Translations under genes and position numbers: made by a program
Shown here: positions 35,334 through 44,090 of the stretch, one piece after another
Layout of the letters: every line of letters starts with the position of its first letter
How positions within the stretch are numbered: the first letter of the stretch is position 1
Notes under the pieces: generated by a model
The model's database searches: none
Told to the model about the DNA's origin: nothing
The model's input: only the letters and a program-made list of their open reading frames with translations
DNA from: Janthinobacterium sp051380735
GTDB taxonomy: Bacteria > Pseudomonadota > Gammaproteobacteria > Burkholderiales > Burkholderiaceae_D
DNA: 64,000 nt
Assembly: GCF_051380735.1 (NCBI RefSeq)
Contig: NZ_JBNYXQ010000003.1
Span: forward strand, 1 to 64,000
Reading direction: 5' to 3'

Positions 35334-35647
35334 GACACCCTTTTATTTTTCCGGGGGACACGTTGCCGAGCCGGCCTGCTGGCCTCTTCCAGTTCCTTGA
35401 TTGACGCAGGCTTCTGTAAAAAGAGCGATTCGAGTTCTTTTGTCAGGCCCAAGGCGACAACAAGGCGCAACGACGTTTCGAGCGTGGCCTTCCCCGTCTT
35501 TTCAAAACCTGACACCGTGCCCAAAGCAACACCCGCGCGCTGCGCCAGTTCGGGCTGAGACAGTTCCAGGCGCATGCGTTGTGCTTTGAGCCGCCGCGCT
35601 ATCTCCATGCACAATTCGGTGGGCGTAGCGAATGTAAAATCTAACAT
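35330..35647 (-). CDS. hipB: HipB-like XRE family antitoxin
   Basis: A 105-residue DNA-binding protein with a Cro/CI helix-turn-helix (AQRMRLELSQPELAQRAGVALGTVSGFEKTGKA) and a basic C-terminal tail (ARQRVPRKNKR). It would bind the operator upstream and neutralise the HipA kinase encoded next, with a 4-base overlap. I start it at ATG 35647 rather than 35683, because the intervening bases form an operator inverted repeat directly against this ATG and the family starts near here. The neighbouring DNA is markedly AT-rich. Confidence 0.88.
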   Translation of the reverse strand: MLDFTFATPTELCMEIARRLKAQRMRLELSQPELAQRAGVALGTVSGFEKTGKATLETSLRLVVALGLTKELESLFLQKPASIKELEEASRPARQRVPRKNKRVS

Positions 35648-35649
35648 AA

Positions 35650-35682
35650 TGAAGTTATCTGGCTTAATGAGAAGTAACTTCA
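35650..35682. promoter_or_regulatory. hipBA operator 1 (inverted half-sites)
   Basis: TGAAGTTA (35650-35657) and TAACTTCA (35675-35682) are exact complements 25 bp apart centre to centre, immediately before the hipB start. This suits a HipB dimer pair and autorepression. Confidence 0.75.
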
Positions 35683-35740
35683 CTATTTTAGCATTTAAGT
35701 ATATTTAAACCAATTAAAATTTCTTATAAATTCATATAAA

Positions 35741-35774
35741 TGAAGTTATTTTATATTTTACACCGTTAACTTCA
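35741..35774. promoter_or_regulatory. hipBA operator 2 (inverted half-sites)
   Basis: A second TGAAGTTA (35741-35748) / TAACTTCA (35767-35774) pair with almost the same spacing (26 bp), about 91 bp upstream of the first. The two pairs flank an AT-rich stretch where the promoter should lie. Confidence 0.75.
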
Positions 35775-35862
35775 AATAATTGATATAAGCAGCCGCATCC
35801 GGACGCAACGAAAACGGGATGATGCACGGTGCCAATTTGGGGCGGCAGTGCGCAGCGCAAAG

Positions 35863-36102
35863 TCATCCTCCAAAACGGTGCACAAGCAAATGCATAACAT
35901 GCCGAGCCTGTGTGCTGAACGATATGACCCGAAGCGCATAGGGAAGCAGGAACAAGAACCAGTCGCTCTTAGCTGACAGCGTGGCGACCAGGTATTCCAT
36001 GTCGTTGTCGCGTCCAACTGCATACAGAATGTCAGACAATTCCGCCGCCTTCGCATTCTCTGGGGAATGCGATTCCAGATGGTCCAAAAATAACCGGCCC
36101 AT
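35863..36102 (-). CDS. Hypothetical small protein
   Basis: About 79 residues starting MGRLFLDHLESHSPENAKAA, with an acidic N-terminal half and a hydrophobic stretch (WFLFLLPYALRVISFSTQARHVMHLLV). An AAGGA ribosome site lies 4 bases before the ATG at 36102; a longer form from 36123 lacks one. Not recognised. It lies upstream of the hip promoter on the same strand and could be an accessory-region orphan. Coding status is plausible but not certain. Confidence 0.45.
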   Translation of the reverse strand: MGRLFLDHLESHSPENAKAAELSDILYAVGRDNDMEYLVATLSAKSDWFLFLLPYALRVISFSTQARHVMHLLVHRFGG

Positions 36103-36168
36103 CACTTCCTTCGCACAATGCATCAGCCGTCTGTTGCTCGGATGGTCTGCTTTTGGCCCGGGCCGAAA

Positions 36169-36381
36169 TCAGGTTCGCTTTACACGACGCATCCACTCGT
36201 CCGCCACGTCGCCCATGTTCTTCGCATTGCCATTGCGCACCCACGCCATGAATTCACGGTCGAACTTGAAATCTGGTCCGCACTGGTGGCAGAGGAAACG
36301 GCGAACATTTTGCGTGTTCCTGTACGCGGAATCGATTTCCGTTGCGCGGGAAATTTCTCCACCATGCCAGTCGAATTTCAT
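36169..36381 (-). CDS. DUF6434 domain protein
   Basis: A 70-residue protein consisting almost entirely of the DUF6434 pattern: KFDWHGGEISRATEIDSAY, NTQNVRRFLCHQCG, FKFDREFMAWVRNG and MGDVADEWMRR. This domain is found alone or after a SAP domain in bacteria; its function is unknown. The ATG at 36381 has CGGAGA 9 bases upstream. A single cysteine pair (CHQC) is present. It is part of the accessory patch around hipBA. Confidence 0.75.
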   Translation of the reverse strand: MKFDWHGGEISRATEIDSAYRNTQNVRRFLCHQCGPDFKFDREFMAWVRNGNAKNMGDVADEWMRRVKRT

Positions 36382-36458
36382 GTTCAATGTCTCCGGGTAT
36401 TGAAATTTCGTGCCGTCGCTACTGGCCGGTACTGTCGCCGAAAGCGGAAGCCATACTG

Positions 36459-36884
36459 CTATAGTTTCTTGGACATGAATACGCGGCTAATGCCTTCCCG
36501 TTCTGAACGTATTTCACCAAAACTTGTCCACCCATTTTTCTCGTAAAAGCCAGGCGCCTGGAAGCTGATGGTGTAAAGCACCGCCGAACTGCAACCTCGC
36601 TGGCGTGCTTCGTCTTCAAATGCCTCAAGAATTTTCGTTCCCAAACCGGAGCCACGCATCTGGCTCGGCAGGTGAAACCGATCCAGAAAAGCAAGGCCAA
36701 GAGAAGTTCGTCCAACAGCTCCGCCCAGCACTTCGTTGCTGTCGGCATCTCTTACTATGATGTTCAGGGGGCGCCGGTCACTCAAGCCTGCGACCTGTTC
36801 GTTGAACTCATCCAAACCTTGAGCAATGACGCGTTCAAAATCAGGTTCTGCACTGTCACTGACAACAATCGCATTCGTCTTCAA
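36459..36884 (-). CDS. GNAT family N-acetyltransferase
   Basis: A 141-residue acetyltransferase with the acetyl-CoA binding loop LPSQMRGSGLGTKILEAFEDEARQRG and a late APGFYEKNGW, typical of motif A and motif B of GNATs. It probably starts at TTG 36884, since AAGGA lies 7 bases upstream and no in-frame ATG is nearby. The substrate is unknown; in this setting (next to a toxin-antitoxin locus) a resistance or detoxification role is possible but unsupported. Base composition is lower in GC than the core genes. Confidence 0.88.
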   Translation of the reverse strand: MKTNAIVVSDSAEPDFERVIAQGLDEFNEQVAGLSDRRPLNIIVRDADSNEVLGGAVGRTSLGLAFLDRFHLPSQMRGSGLGTKILEAFEDEARQRGCSSAVLYTISFQAPGFYEKNGWTSFGEIRSEREGISRVFMSKKL

Positions 36885-37182
36885 GAGTATCCTTTCTATG
36901 GCCAGACATCAGCAGCACATGGCTTTCTGCTCATGTCCTGAAACTGCTGCTCGATGATCAGCCAGGGCGTTTTCCTGATTCATCGGCAAACCAGCAACGT
37001 ACGTCAATGCCCAAGTCGCGAGCCCAGGCTCCCGGCCGACTGAGCCTGAAAAATGTCGAGGGCGGCGTCGCGGTTTCCTTGCGGTACATACATTGCTCGG
37101 CCGTACGCTCGAAATGGCCGAGCAAACAGACACTCAAGAACAGGGCGACGACAGCAAGCCAACCGCCCAGAACCTTCGCACA
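36885..37182. other. Gene-free 298 bp with possible decayed coding sequence
   Basis: On the minus strand two overlapping short frames (for example LFARPFRAYGRAMYVPQGNRD followed in another frame by ALTYVAGLPMNQENALADH) look like fragments of one protein broken by frameshifts, but I cannot identify it and no start is convincing. Treated as decayed or noncoding. Confidence 0.35.
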
Positions 37183-37725
37183 TCAAACCGAGACGCCGGT
37201 TTCATAGTCAAGGCGGTAGTTGCGATGATTGAAATCGGTCACTACAATATATTCTTCTTCAAGCTTGAAACCTTCCGAAAATATATCAGCACCAGAACTG
37301 CTCCATAATATCTTCCCATTTTCGTCGAGACGAGCAACGCCCAACTCTCCGTGCGAAATTAAATGCCCTCGTTTCGGTTCGTAGTAAATACCAAAGCAGG
37401 TCGCCTGGTCTACCACAGTCACCCACATAAGCTTAAGGTCGGTTAAATCAAAGCACACGACACTGTCGCCAACTGCCAAAAAGAGCTTTGAACCGAGCAC
37501 CAGTGCAGAATTTTTATGGACGGTGCTGCATCCTCCTGGCGCACTGAAAACGACGACGGAGGTGCCGTTCAGAAATACTCCATGAACGGATGTGGGCGTA
37601 TATCCCGATTTCAGGTCCATTTCCTGCATATACCGCCGAGCATTGTCCGCAGAATCAAAGGTGTAATCAGGCTCATCGACAATTTTGACTTCGCCCAGCT
37701 GGGAAGCAACAGATATAGAACGCAT
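37183..37725 (-). CDS. Hypothetical protein with propeller-like strands
   Basis: A 180-residue protein with a good GAGG ribosome site. The sequence is rich in short beta strands with repeated patterns: VHGVFLNGTSVVVFSAPGG, LVLGSKLFLAVGDSVVCFDLTDLKLMW, ISHGELGVARLDENGKILWS and EEEYIVVTDFNHRNYRLDYETG. These look like WD/PQQ-type blades of a partial beta propeller. No signal peptide. GC content is lower than neighbours. Not identified; it might be an orphan immunity-type protein. Confidence 0.6.
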   Translation of the reverse strand: MRSISVASQLGEVKIVDEPDYTFDSADNARRYMQEMDLKSGYTPTSVHGVFLNGTSVVVFSAPGGCSTVHKNSALVLGSKLFLAVGDSVVCFDLTDLKLMWVTVVDQATCFGIYYEPKRGHLISHGELGVARLDENGKILWSSSGADIFSEGFKLEEEYIVVTDFNHRNYRLDYETGVSV

Positions 37726-37844
37726 TGAGACCTCAAAATTTTTGTCAGCTTGTAGCCAGGGAAGGTCAAAATTTCTCAGGCGTATGGTAGAGCATCAACC
37801 GTTCAGTTTCTGTTGTACAGACTTCTTTTTAATCCAGGAAAGCC

Positions 37845-38408
37845 TCAGGCAACGCCACCGCCTCCAGCATCAAATTGCGCGCAGACGCCGCTTTCTCCGA
37901 TCCGGTCAAAATTTTCTTCATAGTAGGATTTTGCCCACTCAATAAACTCTTGCGCGTTCATCTGCACCATGCCCAGCAGCCAGGCGGAGCCGTCATCCAT
38001 GTGTTCAGGGATAAGCGCGCGTCCGGCCTGCCAGGATAGGCCGTCGACGCTCCAGCAGCAAAACGTCACGTGCTCGCATTCAACTGCTTCATCCTGCAGC
38101 AAACGCAGCAGGTCCGGCGGCAGGCCATCGTAGATTCCGGGCCAGATGCCGTACTCTTCGCGTGCATGGGGGCTGACGCCTGATTCGTGATCAAATCCTT
38201 TGAGCACCGCTTTCCCGTCCGCGCCGAAGAAGCCGAAGACATGGTCTCCGGCGCCGTTGTCATATTTCGCCATCGCAATGCCGTCCAGCCAGCCAGATTC
38301 ATACCAGAATGCCCGCAGCCAGTCTTCCGACGTTAGCGTGGCGTCACACCGGGCCGCGCATTGCCATGCACGCTGTAGTCGGGATGGTGAGAGTGTTGGC
38401 AGTTTCAT
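37845..38408 (-). CDS. Hypothetical protein
   Basis: A 187-residue cytosolic protein starting MKLPTLSPSRLQRAWQCAAR, with an AAGGATG ribosome site before ATG 38408. Notable blocks are WYESGWLDGIAMAKYDNGAGDHVFGFFG and PGIYDGLPPDLLRLLQDEAVECEHVTFCCWS, giving several aromatic-rich strands. It ends in a glycine-rich DAGGGGVA. I do not recognise the family; composition resembles SMI1/KNR4-type immunity proteins but this is not supported by a specific motif. Confidence 0.6.
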   Translation of the reverse strand: MKLPTLSPSRLQRAWQCAARCDATLTSEDWLRAFWYESGWLDGIAMAKYDNGAGDHVFGFFGADGKAVLKGFDHESGVSPHAREEYGIWPGIYDGLPPDLLRLLQDEAVECEHVTFCCWSVDGLSWQAGRALIPEHMDDGSAWLLGMVQMNAQEFIEWAKSYYEENFDRIGESGVCAQFDAGGGGVA

Positions 38409-38502
38409 TGATTGATCATCCTTGAAAGTTACAGACAAATACGCGCCAGGCAGGCCAGCACCCGGATCAGCGGAGCTGGCCGGCGCAAGTAGTCCATCGG
38501 CG

Positions 38503-38793
38503 TCAGGAAGGCTTGCGCAACAGCTTGTCGATCAACCGCAGCATGCCGTAAAACAGGGCTGCATAGACGGCGGCGCCTGTGCCCCATACGATAAAGGCCG
38601 TAAGCAGATCGACCCATATCCAGGTAACGATAAACAAAATGGGGCTGGTCAGTACCGTCATGCAGCCACAGGTAAACAGGATAAACCCGTTCGCGCCCAG
38701 GAAACCGCTGCGTGCGCCGCTGATTTCGATGACGCTCGCCAGCAACAGCATGGCGACAACCACGCAGGCCCAGATGGTCCAGAAAAGCGTCAT
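38503..38793 (-). CDS. Small inner-membrane protein
   Basis: A 96-residue protein with three or four hydrophobic helices (FWTIWACVVVAMLLLASVIEI, GFILFTCGCMTVLTSPILFIV, LLTAFIVWGTGAAVYAALFYGML) and a basic C-terminus (RLIDKLLRKPS). The start at 38793 is chosen because AAGGAA lies 7 bases upstream. No family recognised. It ends the run of accessory minus-strand genes. Confidence 0.6.
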   Translation of the reverse strand: MTLFWTIWACVVVAMLLLASVIEISGARSGFLGANGFILFTCGCMTVLTSPILFIVTWIWVDLLTAFIVWGTGAAVYAALFYGMLRLIDKLLRKPS

Positions 38794-38969
38794 GTCGGTT
38801 CCTTCAACGGTAGGCAGTGACACAAGGCCACGTGCCTTGTCATACGTGCATGATATTGCGTTCTGGAAATGCGAACAAGTCCCTGCATGCCCGGCAATGG
38901 CAAGGCGCCAGCATCTTTTTACTCGTCTATAATCTCGCGTTCAACCGCTTTGCGCTACGGCGCCCGTCC

Positions 38970-41960
38970 ATGCTGCGCCCTTCCCTGCTTTATCGCCTGC
39001 GCTGCCTGCTTGCCATCCCTCTGGCGGCGCTGCATCTGTTCTGTGCCGCAGCCCAGCCCGCGCCGCTGCTGTCCGACTACACCCATAGCGCCTGGGGCGC
39101 CGTGCAGGGTGCGCCGGTCGATGTGCTGAAGTTCGCCCAGGGCAAGGACGGCTGGCTGTGGATCGCCACCGCTACCGGCTTGTACCGCTATGACGGCGTG
39201 CGTTTCGAGCGTACCGACAGCGTGTATGGCCACCGGCTGCCGTCGTCGAATGTGCTGGGGCTGGCGATCGCACCGGACGGCGCCATCTGGATCGGCTACC
39301 GGCTGGGTGGCGTGACGGTGTTTCGCCCGGAGGGTGCGCGCAACTATGGCCAGGCGGAAGGGCTGCCGACGGGCGCGGTGCTGCATATCGAGCGGGCACC
39401 GGACGGCGCTATCTGGGTCGGCACGCGCGACGGTGCGGCGCGGCTGGCGCCGGGGGCGCAGCGCTTCGAAGCGCAAGGCGAGAACGTCGGGCTGCCGACG
39501 CGGCGCGTGTATCAGGTGCTGTTCGGCCGCGACGGCACGCAGTGGATGGGCACCATGTATGGTGTGTTTTTTCGCAAGCCGGGCCAGGCGCGTTTTTCGC
39601 ACGCCTGGCCGCGCACCATGCTCACCAGCATGGCCGAGGCGCCAGACGGCGCCATCTGGGCGGTCGACAACCAGGATCATTATTATCGCGTGCGCACCAG
39701 CGAGCCGCCAGGCAAAGGGCCGTTGCAGCCCGACGCCCTCGGCAACGGCATGCGTTTCGACCGCGACGGCACCATGTGGCTGTTCAAACCCGACGGCATC
39801 GAGCGCAAGTTCGTGCCGGGCGGGCCCAGCCTGCCGGCGCAGCGATTGACGCGGCAGAACGGCATCAGCGGCCCGCTGCCGCAATCGAGCTTCCAGGACC
39901 GCGAAGGCAATCTGTGGTTCGGTACCTCGGCCGGGCTGGACCGCTTGCGGCCGAACCGCCTGAAGACCTTGCCGGTCGACGTGCCCTTCGATCATCCGGG
40001 CATGCTGCCGGGGCCGAACAGCGATGTCTGGATCGGCGACTACGTGGGCGACATCCGCAGTTTTACGGCCGATGGCGTGAAAAAGGTCGAGTTGAAGGAA
40101 CATCTGGCGGCCAGCCACTGGGCAGCCGACGGCACTTTATGGCTGGGCAATGAACTGGGCCTGCATCACCGCGCCGTCAATGGCGGTTTTACCCGCGTCG
40201 CCCTGCCGCCTGGTGTCACCGGCCTCGATCCGCAGGCGCTGCAGCAGGACCGCGCGGGCGACTTGTGGGCCTCGTTTTCGGGTGGCGGGCTGTTTCGCCG
40301 CACGAAAGGAATTTGGATCAGGAATGGCGGCATGTCCGGCCTGCCCACGGCGCAGGCCACGACCATGGCGATGGATGGGCAAGGCACCGTCTGGCTCGGC
40401 CACGCCGACAACAGCATCAGCCTGATTGGCGACGGCCAGCACGACGGCGCCGTCAAACGGCTGGGGGCGCGCGACGGCCTGCAAGTGGGCGCCGTGCTGC
40501 AGCTGTACCGCGATGGCGACGCCATGTGGACCGGCGGCGAGCACGGCGTCGCGCTGTACCGCGGCGGCCGCTTTCACAGCCTGCGCGGTGCACGCGGCGA
40601 GTCCTTTCGAGGCGTGTCGGGCATGCTGCGCCTGCCTGGTGGCGACCTGTGGCTGCACGGCGCCGACGCCATCTATCACCTCACGGCAAGCAGCGTGGCC
40701 GCCTGGCTGGCCGACACCGCCACGGCCGTGGAATTCGAGCGCTTCGACGCGCTCGACGGCCTGCAGGGCCATGCCGCCCAGTTGCGCCCCCTGCCCACGC
40801 TGGTACGCTCGCTTGACGGCAAGCTGTGGTTTTCTACCGCCGCCACCATCGCCACCATCGACCCGGCGCATATCCGCCGCAACCCCCTGCCCCCGCCGGT
40901 GCAGATCGTTACCGTGCTGGCCGACGGCGCACCCTATCGGCCCGACGCAGGCAAGCCGCTGCAACTGCCACAGGGCAGCCGCAACCTGCAGATCGGTTTT
41001 ACGGCGCTGAGCCTGTCGATGCCGGAGCGCGTGCGCCTGCGCTACCGCCTCACCGGCGTGGACACCGGCTGGCAGGAGCCGGTGGGCCGGCGCGAGGCGT
41101 ATTACACCAACCTGGCGCCAGGCAGCTACCGCTTCGCGGTGACGGCGGCCAACGAAGACGGCGTCTGGAACACGCAAGGCGCAACGCTCGATATCGTGAT
41201 CGCGCCCACTTTCGTGCAAACGCCGTGGTTCAAGGTGCTGCTGGCGCTGGGCGGCGCGCTGCTGCTGTATGGACTCTATGTGCTGCGCATCCGCCGCCTG
41301 AAGCGCGGCATGCACGAACGGCTGCAGGAGCGCTTGCAGGAACGCCTGGCCGAGCGCTCGCGCATCGCCCGCTCGCTGCATGACACCCTGCTGCAGAGCG
41401 TGCAGGGGCTGATCCTGTCGTTTCACGCGCATGCGCACATGCTGCCGCAGGGCACGCGCGAACGGGCGCGCCTGGACGGCACCCTGAACCTGGCCGACCA
41501 GTTGCTGATCGAAGGGCGCGACCAGATCATGGACTTGCGCGCCGTCGCGCCGCCCGACGAACTGCCGCTGGCGCTGCAGCAATTCGGCAAGGGCCTGTCC
41601 GAGCATCGCGCCCACACATTCACGGTGCGCGTGAGCGGTATTTGCCGACGCTTGCTGCCCTGCGTGCATGATGAAATCTACGCGATCGCGCGTGAAGCGC
41701 TGTTCAACGCCTCGCGCTATGCCGAAGCGGCAAATATCGTGCTGGAGCTCGATTACGCCGGGCAGGCGTTTGCCTTGCGCGTGCGCGACGACGGTTGCGG
41801 CCTCGATGAAGCCGTGGCGCAAGCGGGGCGGCCCGGTCACTGGGGCCTGGTCGGCATGCGCGAGCGCGCCGACAGCATCGGCGCGACCCTGACCGTCAGC
41901 AGCCGGCCTGGTGCCGGTACCGAGATCGAAGTGAGCGTGCCGGGCCAGCTGGCCTATTGA
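38970..41960 (+). CDS. Propeller sensor histidine kinase of the NarX/LuxR-partner type
   Basis: A 996-residue membrane kinase. Signal peptide, then about ten propeller repeats (for example GWLWIATATGLYRYDGVRFER), a Y_Y_Y domain (about residues 670-740) and one membrane helix near 755-777 (VLLALGGALLLYGLYVLRI). The HisKA_3 dimerisation domain has the phospho-His804 in RIARSLHDTLLQSVQG, and the HATPase domain has REALFNASRYAEA and HWGLVGMRERADSIGATLTV. HisKA_3 kinases normally pair with a NarL/LuxR response regulator, but none lies beside it. The periplasmic module is like that of the hybrid kinase at 1863-6104, while the catalytic part is of another class. Confidence 0.92.
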   Translation: MLRPSLLYRLRCLLAIPLAALHLFCAAAQPAPLLSDYTHSAWGAVQGAPVDVLKFAQGKDGWLWIATATGLYRYDGVRFERTDSVYGHRLPSSNVLGLAIAPDGAIWIGYRLGGVTVFRPEGARNYGQAEGLPTGAVLHIERAPDGAIWVGTRDGAARLAPGAQRFEAQGENVGLPTRRVYQVLFGRDGTQWMGTMYGVFFRKPGQARFSHAWPRTMLTSMAEAPDGAIWAVDNQDHYYRVRTSEPPGKGPLQPDALGNGMRFDRDGTMWLFKPDGIERKFVPGGPSLPAQRLTRQNGISGPLPQSSFQDREGNLWFGTSAGLDRLRPNRLKTLPVDVPFDHPGMLPGPNSDVWIGDYVGDIRSFTADGVKKVELKEHLAASHWAADGTLWLGNELGLHHRAVNGGFTRVALPPGVTGLDPQALQQDRAGDLWASFSGGGLFRRTKGIWIRNGGMSGLPTAQATTMAMDGQGTVWLGHADNSISLIGDGQHDGAVKRLGARDGLQVGAVLQLYRDGDAMWTGGEHGVALYRGGRFHSLRGARGESFRGVSGMLRLPGGDLWLHGADAIYHLTASSVAAWLADTATAVEFERFDALDGLQGHAAQLRPLPTLVRSLDGKLWFSTAATIATIDPAHIRRNPLPPPVQIVTVLADGAPYRPDAGKPLQLPQGSRNLQIGFTALSLSMPERVRLRYRLTGVDTGWQEPVGRREAYYTNLAPGSYRFAVTAANEDGVWNTQGATLDIVIAPTFVQTPWFKVLLALGGALLLYGLYVLRIRRLKRGMHERLQERLQERLAERSRIARSLHDTLLQSVQGLILSFHAHAHMLPQGTRERARLDGTLNLADQLLIEGRDQIMDLRAVAPPDELPLALQQFGKGLSEHRAHTFTVRVSGICRRLLPCVHDEIYAIAREALFNASRYAEAANIVLELDYAGQAFALRVRDDGCGLDEAVAQAGRPGHWGLVGMRERADSIGATLTVSSRPGAGTEIEVSVPGQLAY

Positions 41961-42058
41961 ATATGGCCTAACGTACACTGTGCAACCGGGAAATATTATA
42001 GGATGCGCAAGAGCCAGCTTTGCTCGCTGCAGTCACCCTCCTCTTACGAAAGAACGCC

Positions 42059-42433
42059 ATGAAAAAACTCATGCTTGCCCTGATGCTGTGTGCTTCCGGC
42101 TCCGCCTTTGCCAACTCCGCCTGCGATACGCCGCGCAACGATTTCGACGGCCTGTATTGCCTGAACAAGGTGTACCAGGAAGCGGACAAGGAACTGAACG
42201 ACAACTACAAGAAACTGGCCGCCAAGCTCGACGCCAATGGCAAGCAGACCCTGAAGTCGGGCCAGCTGTCGTGGATCAACGAGCGCAACCAGAGCTGCTC
42301 GAAAAAAGACAGCTCCGGCTTCTATGTGAACCTCGATTGCGCCACCAGCACCACCATCAAGCGCGCACAATTCCTGCAAGACCGCTTCCGCGAATGCTCA
42401 AGCTCGGGCTGCCAGAACAGCAAGCTGCAATAA
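42059..42433 (+). CDS. LprI/DUF1311-family periplasmic protein (lysozyme-inhibitor-like)
   Basis: A 124-residue exported protein. Signal peptide MKKLMLALMLCASGSAFA, then CDTPRNDFDGLYCLNKVYQEADKELNDNYKKLAAKL, LSWINERNQSCSKKD and a cysteine-rich end (FRECSSSGCQNSK). The W.(n)ER...C pattern and the paired cysteines match the DUF1311/LprI group, some members of which inhibit lysozyme. The specific activity here is inferred from family only. Confidence 0.85.
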   Translation: MKKLMLALMLCASGSAFANSACDTPRNDFDGLYCLNKVYQEADKELNDNYKKLAAKLDANGKQTLKSGQLSWINERNQSCSKKDSSGFYVNLDCATSTTIKRAQFLQDRFRECSSSGCQNSKLQ

Positions 42434-42445
42434 TCGTAGTCCGAT

Positions 42446-43984
42446 TCAGCCTGGCAGGCGCGCCGCCTTGAAGCGCCGCCAGGCCTGCTCCATGCCGCGC
42501 GCGTCGCCCAGCCGTTCTTGGGCGCGCGCCGCCAGATAGCCGCGCACGAAAGCCGCCTGCGATTGCACCTGCGGCTGCTGGCTCGCCAGCGTATTCAGCA
42601 AGGTGTCGGCCACCTGCAGGTCATTGAGCATGCCCAGCACGTCCTGCAGCTTTGAAAGCGCTTGCACGTACGCACGCACCTTGCCGGCCTTGAACAGCGA
42701 GGCAAAAAATTCAGCCGCATAGCGCGCCTTCTTGGCCGCTATCCTGATTTGGTGGCGTTCATCGGGCGTGCCTTTGAACAGCAGCTTGCCGCGCTTGCGC
42801 AGGCGGCGCTGGCGCCGCTGCAGGGCTACGCGCGCAAAACGCAGCAGCGGCCCATCCAGTGCGCGGCGCTGGCGCGGCGTGCTTCCCTCGCGCCAGCCAC
42901 ACGCCAGCAACCAGTGCTGCAATCCCAGCATCAGCCGCGTGTAGCGTGTATCGGCCAGCGCTTCGGCCGCCAGCGCATGGGCGGTGCGGGCTTGCTCGCG
43001 CGCCGCCCCGGTCAAGGGCGACAGGATGTCGGCATCAAGTTCGCCCTGGCACGGCGCCAGCGTGTCCAGGGCCAGCACATCCCAGTCGCGCGCGGCGCCC
43101 AGTTTGAGCGCCAGCCAGTCCAGGTCGGCCTGCAGGTCTTCGGGCAAGGCCAGCAGCGGCTTGAACAGCGACAAGGCCGAGCGCAGCCGGCGCAAACCGA
43201 CGCGCATCTGGTGCAGGCTTTCCACATCCTCGCTGCTTGCCACGCCGTCCTGGTTGGCGCTGACCTGTTCCAGGCAATTGGCGGCAATCGCCTGGAAACC
43301 CTGCTGCACCGACAGCACATCGCCCAGCACAAGTGGCTGCGCCTTGACGGCTTTCACCGGCAACCCGGCAGCAAGGCGATAACCGCGTTCGGCCTTGCTG
43401 GTCTGGCCTATCCACAGCGGCACCTCGGGCTGCAGCGCCAGCGCGATCTCGAACAGGGCGGCCGGACGGCCCGATTTGAGTTCCAGTTCGATCTCGCTCA
43501 CCGGCACGCTATTGTCGCCGTGTTCGATCACGCCCTGATCCAGCACGCACTCAACCAAATCCCCCTGAGGCGTGGCCAGTTGCCACACCGTGCGCTCGAT
43601 GCGCGTAGTAAATACCGTGTGAAGATTGGCGCGGATGGCGTCCTTGCGCAGCAGCGCGCGCACCGGCTGCTTGCGACCTGTCAGTGCGTCGAGCGCATCG
43701 AGTTCCGGTACCGGGCCCGCTACCTCGCTCTCCCATTCATGACGGCTGTGCAGGCCGCCACTCACGCTGCCGCCCGCTTTCAGTGTCTGCACCCAGGCAC
43801 CATCGATGTGACGCACGCGCAGGCCGGCATGGTGGCGGCACAGCTGCAAATCAGGCGTATCGACATAGACGTCGTGCATGGACAGCAGCCTTGGTTGCTG
43901 CGTCGCATATTGCGCCAGCAAGCGATGCTCGCGCACCCGCGCGGCGTGCTGCGGGTCAAGCAGGAGTTTGAGTTCGACTTCCAT
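42446..43984 (-). CDS. CYTH-CHAD domain protein (inorganic triphosphatase-like)
   Basis: A 512-residue two-domain protein. Residues 1-200 form a CYTH tunnel beginning with the ExExK motif (MEVELKL), with further acidic and basic motif strands (YVDTPDLQL, RHEWESEV, SEIELELKSG). Residues about 225-505 are a CHAD helical domain with the conserved histidines and basic residues (SLHQMRVGLRRLRSALSLF, RHQIRIAAKKARYAAEFF). It resembles E. coli YgiF, a tripolyphosphatase; CHAD domains bind polyphosphate. It converges on the LprI-like gene with 12 bp between stops. Confidence 0.92.
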   Translation of the reverse strand: MEVELKLLLDPQHAARVREHRLLAQYATQQPRLLSMHDVYVDTPDLQLCRHHAGLRVRHIDGAWVQTLKAGGSVSGGLHSRHEWESEVAGPVPELDALDALTGRKQPVRALLRKDAIRANLHTVFTTRIERTVWQLATPQGDLVECVLDQGVIEHGDNSVPVSEIELELKSGRPAALFEIALALQPEVPLWIGQTSKAERGYRLAAGLPVKAVKAQPLVLGDVLSVQQGFQAIAANCLEQVSANQDGVASSEDVESLHQMRVGLRRLRSALSLFKPLLALPEDLQADLDWLALKLGAARDWDVLALDTLAPCQGELDADILSPLTGAAREQARTAHALAAEALADTRYTRLMLGLQHWLLACGWREGSTPRQRRALDGPLLRFARVALQRRQRRLRKRGKLLFKGTPDERHQIRIAAKKARYAAEFFASLFKAGKVRAYVQALSKLQDVLGMLNDLQVADTLLNTLASQQPQVQSQAAFVRGYLAARAQERLGDARGMEQAWRRFKAARLPG

Positions 43985-44090
43985 GGCGTGGCTCCGTGGT
44001 CAGGAAAAGAACCATTGTAAGGCTGGAAACGAGTGCGCACGCTTGGCCGATTTGCGCGAGAATAAGCGCTTCATTACCAGAGGAGACACC

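Noticed and set aside
40137..41978. 613-aa minus-strand ORF over the second sensor kinase
   Set aside because: Shadow frame; the kinase motifs are on the plus strand.
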